From the NCBI GenBank assembly GCA_036399695.1, contig DASWMP010000313.1, positions 1 to 14,413 on the forward strand: DNA of 14,413 bases. The letters are read 5' to 3'. Source of the DNA: DASVEE01 sp036399695. Its GTDB lineage: Bacteria > Acidobacteriota > Thermoanaerobaculia > Gp7-AA8. Positions 1-6,794 of the stretch are shown here, in pieces. The position numbers were made by a program, and so were the translations under genes. The number at the start of each line of letters is the position of its first letter. The first letter of the stretch is position 1. Under the pieces are notes generated by a model. That model worked only from the letters and a program-made list of their open reading frames with translations. It was not told where the DNA came from and did no database searches.

Positions 1-8
1 GTGGCCGG

Positions 9-32
9 CGCACGAAACGAAGGTCTGACCCC
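9..32 (-). repeat. REP-like dispersed repeat, copy 1 (half-site)
   Basis: This 24-nt stretch matches the reverse complement of 4425-4448 at 22 of 24 positions (pattern CGCACGAAAC-R-AAG-S-TCTGACCCC). Only one half of the palindrome is present because the window starts here. The matching copy at 4425-4464 is a full hairpin. The GGGGTCAGA...TTTCGTG pattern resembles REP-type palindromes spread by single-strand transposases; that link is inference. Confidence 0.6.
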
Positions 33-77
33 ACGCCCCTAGCCCCGGGCGCAAGCCCCAACGGCGTTAACTTTAGA

Positions 78-178
78 TGTGGGACAGACACTCTTGTCTG
101 TCCCGTGCACCCGAACAGCCGCTTGTCTGGAGGAATGGATCTCGGGGGTGGGCCGGAGACAGGAGTGTCTGTCCCACA
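78..178. repeat. Inverted pair of palindromic repeats (BIME-like)
   Basis: Positions 78-99 and 157-178 are inverted copies of a 22-nt unit (TGTGGGACAGACACTC...) with one mismatch, separated by 57 nt. The left copy is also part of a perfect local hairpin: GGGACAGACA (81-90), loop CTCT, TGTCTGTCCC (95-104). The right copy forms a weaker hairpin around AGACA-GGAG-TGTCT. Two inverted palindromes around a short spacer is the layout of a bacterial interspersed mosaic element. No transposase is nearby. Confidence 0.65.
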
Positions 179-208
179 CGGGGGCAGGCGATCCCTCCCC
201 CATCGGGA

Positions 209-224
209 GCCGGCGTGAGCCGGC
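209..224. repeat. Short perfect hairpin
   Basis: GCCGGC (209-214), loop GTGA, GCCGGC (219-224). It lies between the palindromic pair and the first gene, without a T-run on either side. It may be part of the same repeat cluster; no function is claimed. Confidence 0.4.
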
Positions 225-392
225 GGCACTCCGGGAACACGGGTGCTGGTGTCACAAGTCGGCGCGGCGGTCACTCTCCATAATTCATGGGTGCCAATTT
301 TGCCGTAAAGACATACCCTCCTCAGCCATCCGACCGGATTCACCACCACGCGGCCAGCGAGCCGGACACCTCTACTTTCGTAGGAGACTGTG

Positions 393-1121
393 ATGCAGGC
401 CAACAGCAATCCTGTACCGAAGGCACCCTCACGACGACGCCCCGAGCTCTTCGCATTGCTCGGCGCATTCTGGTTCACCGCCCTCGCGGCCCCGGTCTGT
501 TTCGCCCAGAACGCGACGGCGCCGAAGCCTCAGGGCGTTCCACTCGACGTACGGTCCGCGGCAAGTGTCACGGACCGGCGGGTACCGGCGACACCAGCGG
601 GGGTGCTCGACATCGTCGTGATTCAGCCGTTCCGGCTGCGGGCCGGATACCACTTCAACTGGCTGCAAAGCCGACCGTTTGTGACCGAGGGACTCCTCGT
701 CGTGCTGAGGGTCGATCCCAGCCATGTCGTGCCGCGCGATGCCGCCGAGCGGATCCTTTACGCGGGCGGTGGCACCGTCCAGCGTCTCAACCACGGCAAT
801 GGCTCGGGATACGTCATCGGGATCATCCCGGGCGACGTAGATCTGGCCTCGGAGCCCATCTGGTTTGGACGGCCGGGGCTGCCCGGGCACGTCACGCCAG
901 AGATCATCGAGGCGGAGAGGACCCTCGCCGAAAGCGCAGGAATCAAGCCCTTCAGCCCGGACAGGATCGCGGCAGCACGGCTCGAACCCATCGAAGTCGA
1001 GGATCTGGCGGCGCTCCTCCGTGGACCCGCTGCCGACTTCGTACTCAAATTTTCGCCGGACGAGAAGTACCTCGCCGAGCGGTGGCGCCTGCCGATCCTC
1101 GGTTCAGTGCGTCCGCGATGA
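393..1121 (+). CDS. Exported protein of unknown function
   Basis: This 242-residue protein is not recognised. The ATG at 393 is preferred over the GTG at 390 because AGGAG at 382-386 sits six bases upstream of it. Residues about 1-38 look like a signal peptide: a basic start with SRRR, a hydrophobic stretch (LFALLGAFWFTALAAP), then a likely cleavage after CFA before QNATAP. The mature part is mixed, with no cysteine clusters or membrane helices, and includes VLDIVVIQPFRLRAGYHF near residue 70 and an acidic helical C-terminal part. The stop is 17 bp before the start of the large hydrolase, so the two are almost certainly cotranscribed and this protein may assist the enzyme; that is inference only. 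Confidence 0.82.
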   Translation: MQANSNPVPKAPSRRRPELFALLGAFWFTALAAPVCFAQNATAPKPQGVPLDVRSAASVTDRRVPATPAGVLDIVVIQPFRLRAGYHFNWLQSRPFVTEGLLVVLRVDPSHVVPRDAAERILYAGGGTVQRLNHGNGSGYVIGIIPGDVDLASEPIWFGRPGLPGHVTPEIIEAERTLAESAGIKPFSPDRIAAARLEPIEVEDLAALLRGPAADFVLKFSPDEKYLAERWRLPILGSVRPR

Positions 1122-1138
1122 CGGGAGGAGGAACGATC

Positions 1139-4100
1139 ATGCTCAAGATTGAAGCCGCCATTCGCAACTCCTTCGCTTTCTGTGCCGTTCTCGTCGCCTT
1201 CCTCTGCGCGGTGCCGTCGCAGGCGGCGGTCACCAAGACCGAGCTCGCCGGAAACCCGCTGGGCGCCTATCCCTTTTTCCACTACGTCAAGGCCATCAAC
1301 GCCAACACCCCCGTACACGTGGCCATCGATCCCACGCGCTTTCCGGCGATCGTCGGGCAGACCTGCGATGTTTACGTCGTGGCCGCGAAGAAAACACTGG
1401 GGTGGAACGGCGACAACACGCTGACGGACGTGACGACCGGCGGAATGCAGACGCACTCCTTCGTCGGCGGGACGATTCAGGCCAATACGTTCCAGGTCAC
1501 CGTAGCTTCCGAGTTGAGCGGCGTCGCCGGAACGGATCTGGGCGTCGGGTATGACGTGGTCCTCGACTGCAATCAGAACGGCTTGCTGGACGGTAACGAC
1601 TACATCGACGGACGCAACAACGAGTCCGGCTTCTACATCGTTCATGACACGACGGCGCCCGGGCCTCTCGCCGTCACGAACGTGTCGTACAACCTGCCGA
1701 CCGCGGTCGCCAACACTTTCAATGTCCCCTTGTCGCATCTGGCGGAAGACGTGTTCTTCCCGTCCACCATTGCGCCGCTGGTCAAGCTCCCGCTGATCGT
1801 CGTCAGCCACGGCAACGGCCATCAATTCGATTGGTACAGTCACATCGGCAACCATCTGGCGTCATACGGCTACATCGTCATGAGCCACGCCAACGACACG
1901 GGACCCGGACCGGACTTCGCTTCGACCACCACCCTCGGTCACACGGATGCGTTCATCTCCGAGGTTGCGGCGGGAGCGATCCCTGGCCTGACCGGGCATC
2001 TCGACGCCGACAGGATCGTCTGGATCGGACACAGCCGCGGCGCCGAGGGCGTGACGATCGCCTACGACAGCATCTTCGACGGCAGCCATGTCCCCGTCAA
2101 TTTCGCCAAGAGCGACATCAAACTGATCAGCAGCATGCTGCCGACCGACTTCCTCGGCACCGACATCGCCAATCCCCATGACGCCAACTATCATCTCTGG
2201 ACCGCCTCGGGAGATGCCGACGTCTACGGCGGGGCTGATTGTGAGGTCTGCCAAACCTACCACCTGCACGACCGTGCAGTCGGTCATCGCCAGTCCACGA
2301 CCGTGCAGGGGGCCGGGCACGGCGATTTTCATATCGGAGGAGGCGTCTTCACGGGTCCATGCCCCCTCGGCGTGATCAACACGCATCTGATCGAGCTGGG
2401 GCACTTCCTCCCGCTCATCAAGCGGTACGTCGATGACAACATCCCTTCGATCGATTTCCTCACGCGTCAGTACGAGACCTTCCGGCCGATCGGCGCCCCC
2501 ACGAACAGTTGCGCGGTCGTGACCCATGAGTATTACGACGCCTCCGTCATCGGCACGGTGGTGCTCGACGACTATCAAACGCAGACCGCGACGAACGTCA
2601 GCAGCAGCGGCGGCAGCGTCACGTTCACCGTCAACAATCTCGTCGAGGGTAAGCTGGACGACAACGATCTGGACTTCACCTGGACCGCGGCCGACCCCTT
2701 CAACGGCGCCACGCAAGTCGGCAACACCGATTTCTGGGGCGTCCGGAACGACACCGGCCGCGGCGTCGTCTTCGACTGGACGAACACCGACAGGTTCTAC
2801 GAATGGGCGGTCCCCCCCGGCGAGCAGAATTTCGCGAACGATCTGTATCTGTCCCTGCGCGGAGCGCAGGGGACCCGGCATCCCAATACGATGGCCGTGG
2901 GCGGGGACGTGACCTTCACCGTGACGTTGCGCGACTCCGCCTCGAACACGAGCTCCATCAACATCGGCGCCTATGGCGGAGGTCTGGAGCAGCCCTATCA
3001 ACGCGACGGCGGCTGGCACAATGAGATGGAGACGATCAGGATCCGGCTGACCGACTTCCTGAACAACGGCTCGGGCCTGAACCTCGGCAGCATCGTCGCC
3101 GTTCGCCTGAACGTCGGCCCCTCCTGGGGCTCGCCGCTGGGCCGCGTCGTCATCGACGACCTCGTGCTGTCGAATGACCGGGCCGTCTACGACGGTGCCG
3201 ACAATGGCGACCCCCACATCCGCACCGTGAGCGGCGAGAATTACGACTTCCACAGCGCCGGTGAATTCACGCTGCTGCGCGACGGCGACATGGAGATTCA
3301 GGTCCGCCAGACTCCCGTGCCTTCCGCCTCCCCCATCCCCAATTGGCACACGGGGCTCACCAGTTGCGTCAGCGTCAATACGGCGGTCGCGGCCCGCGTC
3401 TCCGGCCACCGGGTGACCTACCAGCCCGGTTTGAACGGCCGGGCGAGCGCCTCAGGCATGGAACTGCGCATCGACGGGAATCTCATCGACATCGACGCCG
3501 TGCAGAGCGTTGCTCTCGGTGGAGGAGCCCGCGTCTCGAGGACGAGCAGCGGCGGCGGAATCGAGATCGATTTCACTGACGGGACCACCCTGCTGGTCGT
3601 CCCCGGCTGGTGGAGCTCGCACAACATCTGGTACCTCAATCTGAACGTCCTGAATACGCCGGCGACGGAAGGGATCATGGGCTTCATTCCGCCCGGAAGC
3701 TGGTTGCCGACACTCCCGGACGGCTCGTCCGTGGGCGCCCGTCCCGCTTCCGCCGCGGACCGATATGACGCGTTGAACGTGAAGTTTGCGGATGCCTGGC
3801 GCGTCGGCAAGTCGAGCCTGTTCGACTACGCGCCCGGGATGGACACCGAGGATTTCACGAACAGGGCCTGGCCCGTGGAAGACGCCACGAGCTGCAACAT
3901 TCCGGAACTTTCGCCGGTCAAGCCGATCGAAAAAGATGTCGCGGAAAAGCTGTGCGCGGAGATCGGAAACAAGGCCGATCGAGTGAACTGCGCGTTCGAC
4001 GTCGCTCTGACGGGCGAAGCGAATTTCGCGAGGACCTACCTGCACAGCCAGACCCTCGTAGAGCGGGCCACGGAGACGGAGGTCTTTCCAGAGAAGACTG

Positions 4101-4399
4101 CTTCCAAAGCCGGCGAACGGGTCGGCTTCGTAGCAGTCGTGAAAAACAAAAAGAGCGGCGAACGGCTTGCGCCGGCAAACGGACGGGAGACAGGCGCCGT
4201 GCAGTTCACGCTCAATGGCTCGAAGCTCGGCAAGCCGGTCAAGCTCGACGCCTTCGGCCGGGCGACGCTGACGACCACCCGTCTCAAACCAGGCAAGCAC
4301 CAGATCGGCGCCATGTACGTACCCGCAAAAGCGGAAGCTGAATTTCTGCCGAGCGTGAGTGCCGAGACGCTGCACGTCGTCAAAAGAGAAACCCGCTGA
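1139..4399 (+). CDS. Secreted alpha/beta hydrolase with vWD and Ig-like domains
   Basis: A 1086-residue exported multidomain protein. The start at 1139 follows AGGAGG at 1126-1131 with seven-base spacing and opens a signal peptide (basic start, then FAFCAVLVAFLCAV, cleavage near SQAA, residues 27-30). The frame stays open upstream to 287, but that part only shadows the preceding gene. Residues about 170-440 are an alpha/beta hydrolase: SHGNG at 223-227 is the oxyanion-loop motif, GHSRG at 297-301 places the nucleophile at Ser299, Asp359 or Asp361 is a candidate acid, and His394 in GAGHGDFH is the likely catalytic histidine. Together these resemble chlorophyllase/PAF-acetylhydrolase-like esterases. 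Residues about 465-682 form a predicted beta-sandwich ending in VVIDDLVLSN, reminiscent of carbohydrate-binding modules. A von Willebrand type D region starts at GDPHIRT (690) and runs to about 968, with TEGIMG and a cysteine-bearing tail (CAFDVALTGEANFA). Residues 975-1082 look like a bacterial Ig-like repeat. Substrate unknown; an ester-bond hydrolase acting at the cell surface is the best guess. Confidence 0.88.
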   Translation: MLKIEAAIRNSFAFCAVLVAFLCAVPSQAAVTKTELAGNPLGAYPFFHYVKAINANTPVHVAIDPTRFPAIVGQTCDVYVVAAKKTLGWNGDNTLTDVTTGGMQTHSFVGGTIQANTFQVTVASELSGVAGTDLGVGYDVVLDCNQNGLLDGNDYIDGRNNESGFYIVHDTTAPGPLAVTNVSYNLPTAVANTFNVPLSHLAEDVFFPSTIAPLVKLPLIVVSHGNGHQFDWYSHIGNHLASYGYIVMSHANDTGPGPDFASTTTLGHTDAFISEVAAGAIPGLTGHLDADRIVWIGHSRGAEGVTIAYDSIFDGSHVPVNFAKSDIKLISSMLPTDFLGTDIANPHDANYHLWTASGDADVYGGADCEVCQTYHLHDRAVGHRQSTTVQGAGHGDFHIGGGVFTGPCPLGVINTHLIELGHFLPLIKRYVDDNIPSIDFLTRQYETFRPIGAPTNSCAVVTHEYYDASVIGTVVLDDYQTQTATNVSSSGGSVTFTVNNLVEGKLDDNDLDFTWTAADPFNGATQVGNTDFWGVRNDTGRGVVFDWTNTDRFYEWAVPPGEQNFANDLYLSLRGAQGTRHPNTMAVGGDVTFTVTLRDSASNTSSINIGAYGGGLEQPYQRDGGWHNEMETIRIRLTDFLNNGSGLNLGSIVAVRLNVGPSWGSPLGRVVIDDLVLSNDRAVYDGADNGDPHIRTVSGENYDFHSAGEFTLLRDGDMEIQVRQTPVPSASPIPNWHTGLTSCVSVNTAVAARVSGHRVTYQPGLNGRASASGMELRIDGNLIDIDAVQSVALGGGARVSRTSSGGGIEIDFTDGTTLLVVPGWWSSHNIWYLNLNVLNTPATEGIMGFIPPGSWLPTLPDGSSVGARPASAADRYDALNVKFADAWRVGKSSLFDYAPGMDTEDFTNRAWPVEDATSCNIPELSPVKPIEKDVAEKLCAEIGNKADRVNCAFDVALTGEANFARTYLHSQTLVERATETEVFPEKTASKAGERVGFVAVVKNKKSGERLAPANGRETGAVQFTLNGSKLGKPVKLDAFGRATLTTTRLKPGKHQIGAMYVPAKAEAEFLPSVSAETLHVVKRETR

Positions 4400-4424
4400 A
4401 TCGCGTCTGACCATCCGTGTGCAA

Positions 4425-4464
4425 GGGGTCAGAGCTTTGTTTCGTGCGCGAAACGAAGCTCTGG
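4425..4464. repeat. REP-like dispersed repeat, copy 2 (full hairpin)
   Basis: CAGAGCTTTGTTTCG (4430-4444), loop TGCG, and CGAAACGAAGCTCTG (4449-4463) form a 15-bp stem with one T-G wobble; another wobble pair can extend it by one. The left half with its GGGG lead (4425-4448) repeats the sequence at 9-32 in the opposite orientation. It lies between two convergent genes, a usual site for REP elements, and could also stop transcription, although it lacks a T-run. Confidence 0.65.
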
Positions 4465-4482
4465 CTTCCGCCGCTTGCCCTC

Positions 4483-4514
4483 GGGGCACGACCGGCATTT
4501 GCGGGTCGTGCCCC
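4483..4514. terminator. Perfect hairpin between convergent genes
   Basis: GGGGCACGACC (4483-4493), a ten-base loop, and GGTCGTGCCCC (4504-4514) make a perfect 11-bp GC-rich stem. It lies 26 bases beyond the stop of the minus-strand gene and 83 beyond that of the plus-strand gene, so it could end both transcripts. There is no T-run on either side, so intrinsic termination is likely rather than certain. Confidence 0.5.
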
Positions 4515-4540
4515 TTCACACCTTCATGAGACGAGCGCCA

Positions 4541-6100
4541 TCAGCGGATCAGCGTCACCGTCCCGTGGGCGACGCCGTCGCCGTTCGTTGCGGAATAGAT
4601 GTTCGGCTTGCAGAAGGGCATCTCCACGCGCCAGGCGAACGTGCCGCTCGGCTGGGGGACACCGTGGTACGTGCCGTCCCAGTTGAAGTCAGGTCCGGAG
4701 GATTCAAAGACCACGGCGCCCCAGCGGTTGTAGACCCGGAAGGTCGCTCCGGGGTAGTCGACGAGGTTGTGCGGGCCGAACACGTCGTTGCGGCCGTCCC
4801 CGTTGGGCGTGAAGGCGTTCGGCACGAACACCTTGCGCGGATTGAAGTAGCGAACGGTGGTCTGTCCCTGGCCGAAGCAACTGAAGGGATGCGATGCGGC
4901 AATGCCGTAGGTGAACGTCAGCGGCGCCGGCGCGGGGCCGACCGGATTGGGCGCCGAGAGCGGCGGCAGGCTGATGACCGGCATCGGAGAGGCGGGGTTG
5001 TCGAGACGGTCCGCGGGCGACCAGAGGAACGAAAAGTCGCCGGGGATCGGATCGTTCGGATCGTCGTAGAGGAAGTGCGCGCGGGCTTCGAGCATGTAGT
5101 CCGTGCCTTCGCACGCGTAGAAGGTGAACTCGAGCGGCTCGACCTCGACCGTCACGACGTGGAACTGAATGGGGGCCGAGGCCATGCGCCGCGATGGATT
5201 GGAGAATTCGTAGGTGACGATGCGGTAGTCGTAGATACCCGGAGCGGGCTCGAAATTCGTCGCGTTTTGCGAGGTCGCCCCGGGGATGTCGGTCCAGGTC
5301 GCGCCGCCATCGGTGCTGCGCTGCCACTGGTAGCCGGGCGTGACGAACGGATTGCCGGAGGGCGGCCATTGCGCGTAGAGGTTGACGCTGCCGCTGTCGC
5401 AGGCCTTGGCTTTCGTCTCCAGAGCCGTGGCCGAGAAGGAGGCGACGGCCGGCGAGTAACAGATCGAGAAATCGAGGTCGTCGATGAGAAAGTCGTTCCC
5501 GACGTCTTGAGTGCGGTTGGTGATGAGCTTCAGCACGACGCTGGTCGTGTTCAGCGGTACGCGGAACGACGCCGCGCCCTCCTGCCACTGGAAGGTGTCG
5601 AGCAGCGCCAGGGCGACGTTCGCTTCGCTGAGGAGGCCGCCGCGGGTGTCTTCCATGCGGAAGGTGATGTTGGCGCGGGCTCCGGGGGCGAGGTTGGCCG
5701 CGGCGCCGGAGAAGATGTAGATGGCGCCGGGAATCAGGTCGTCCACTCTCCTCTGGAAAACGACCCGCTCGGAGGTGGAGTCGACGGCCATGAAGTAGCC
5801 ATCGACGTCATTGGGCGTGTGGTCCTCGGGGATGGAGAACCAGTCGCGCCGGCAGTTCATCATGCTGTTGCGGATGGCGTATTCGCCGGGGCTGATGGCG
5901 CATTGGTTGAGATAGTCGTAGGACGTGACTCCCGGCGGCAGCGGCGGACCAGGATTCGGTCCTCTGCCGAAATCAATGTGGAACTTCGACGGCCCCGGGA
6001 TCCCGTCGCAAAGCACCGGTGGCCGCTGCGCCTCCGCGGTCAGCGGGAAAAGGAGAACGATCGCCGCAATCATGGCAGCGAAGTGGGCCGGACCTTTCAT
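4541..6100 (-). CDS. Secreted protein with T9SS type B (gliding-motility) C-terminal domain
   Basis: A 519-residue exported protein. The ATG at 6100 is chosen because GGGAGG lies five bases upstream and the resulting N-terminus is a clean signal peptide (MKGPAHFAAMIAAIVLLF, cleavage near AEA before QRPP). Residues about 30-225 look like a beta-sandwich with a discoidin/CBM-like ending (NDFLIDDLDFSICY). Residues about 235-420 are Ig/PKD-like, with YQWQRSTDGGATW and FLWSPADRL. Residues 422-519 match the gliding motility-associated C-terminal family (CHU_C, TIGR04131): VPNAFTPNGDGRNDVFG, FRVYNRWGAVVFES, NWDGTYHG, PSGTFAWRV and the exact end GTVTLIR. In Bacteroidota this tail directs export through the type IX system and attachment at the surface. 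It is transcribed convergently to the hydrolase and alone. The role of the mature part is unknown; adhesion or polymer binding is plausible. Confidence 0.88.
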   Translation of the reverse strand: MKGPAHFAAMIAAIVLLFPLTAEAQRPPVLCDGIPGPSKFHIDFGRGPNPGPPLPPGVTSYDYLNQCAISPGEYAIRNSMMNCRRDWFSIPEDHTPNDVDGYFMAVDSTSERVVFQRRVDDLIPGAIYIFSGAAANLAPGARANITFRMEDTRGGLLSEANVALALLDTFQWQEGAASFRVPLNTTSVVLKLITNRTQDVGNDFLIDDLDFSICYSPAVASFSATALETKAKACDSGSVNLYAQWPPSGNPFVTPGYQWQRSTDGGATWTDIPGATSQNATNFEPAPGIYDYRIVTYEFSNPSRRMASAPIQFHVVTVEVEPLEFTFYACEGTDYMLEARAHFLYDDPNDPIPGDFSFLWSPADRLDNPASPMPVISLPPLSAPNPVGPAPAPLTFTYGIAASHPFSCFGQGQTTVRYFNPRKVFVPNAFTPNGDGRNDVFGPHNLVDYPGATFRVYNRWGAVVFESSGPDFNWDGTYHGVPQPSGTFAWRVEMPFCKPNIYSATNGDGVAHGTVTLIR

Positions 6101-6794
6101 CAGTGCCTCCCATCGATGGTCGCCGGGCACCGGATACCGGCACCTCCGTCACGCCCTCGTGTGATGAGACGACGGTCCGCGGCGGTGGTTAGGCGCGATG
6201 CGCGAAGATGCTGTCGCCTGAAGCGCGGTACCGCGACGATCCGAAGCCACCGCACTCCGAGATCACAGCGTCGCGCCTGATCGCTGGCTGCGCAGAACGC
6301 GGGTGCCTGGCTTCTAATGACACGCTTTTTCGCGGTCGTGAGATCAACGACTTACGGACGCTTGCGCGTCCACTCTCCGCGGAGTTTGCAGTGCGGCAGC
6401 GACGCTTCATCAGCTGCCGCTTTCACAGAGTCGCGGCGGCGAGCCGCGGCCCGCGCGGTGCACCAGCAAGCGGGGCGGAAGCTCGACGCTTCCGCTATGG
6501 GAAAGCGGCAACTGGTGAACCGTCGCTGCCGCACTCCAAACTCCGACGCACCGCCGGTGACAACCGGCAGCCGGACGCGTGCCACGAACCTGCTTGAGCT
6601 AGATGCACTCAATCTGACCATTCACAGCGTGTCATCACCACGACACCGGCGCGTAGCGCTGTTAACTCGCTCGGGATGACCGAGGGAACAGATCTGGGCT
6701 CGTGTGAAAGATGCGACTCCGCTGCCGCGTGAACCGCGCCGATGGACAAACCTGCCGGATGGACGGATCATCGCCGTTAAAGGGGGGCCCGTCC
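6101..6794. other. Divergent intergenic region with inverted-repeat element
   Basis: A 694-base gap between two divergent genes for secreted proteins, which must hold both promoters. I see no convincing -35/-10 pair for either. The middle (6380-6545) is copy 1 of a long inverted-repeat element. Just before it, GGACGC-TTGC-GCGTCC (6356-6371) is a perfect small hairpin. Short open frames here are translations of the repeat and lack ribosome sites. No RNA gene was recognised. Confidence 0.55.
6380..6545. repeat. Long inverted-repeat element, copy 1
   Basis: The left arm (6380-6424) pairs with the right arm (6501-6545) with five mismatches. Key words are GTGCGGCAGCGACG on the left and CGTCGCTGCCGCAC on the right, then CTGCCGCTTTC against GAAAGCGGCAACTG. 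The interior, about 75 nt, also pairs partially. The left arm matches the copy at 10473-10514 at 38 of 42 positions and the right arm matches 10587-10628 at 40 of 42, and the interiors are recognisably related. The element carries no coding capacity. A MITE-like mobile element or a structured RNA/DNA repeat would fit. I see no clear target-site duplication. Confidence 0.8.

Larger units (their letters stand above)
1..392. other. Non-coding left end with palindromic repeats
   Basis: No gene is convincing here; the short open frames have no ribosome site and run through the palindromes. It holds a REP-like sequence at 9-32, a palindromic pair at 78-178 and a GCCGGC/GCCGGC hairpin at 209-224. 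A weak -10-like CATAAT lies at 279-284 without a clear -35 box, so the promoter of the gene starting at 393 is not established. The window begins within the REP-like sequence, which suggests an assembly break at a repeat. Confidence 0.6.

Noticed and set aside
287..1138. Upstream extension of the large hydrolase frame by 284 codons
   Set aside because: It overlaps the preceding gene in another frame, is Arg-rich low-complexity shadow sequence, and lies before a strong AGGAGG site and signal peptide at 1139.
1862..3409. 515-codon minus-strand open frame
   Set aside because: Antisense shadow of the hydrolase gene, which has clear domains over the same interval.
4475..6280. 601-codon plus-strand open frame
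   Set aside because: Antisense shadow of the T9SS-tail gene in GC-rich DNA; composition is Arg/Gly/Val-rich with no domains and no ribosome site.
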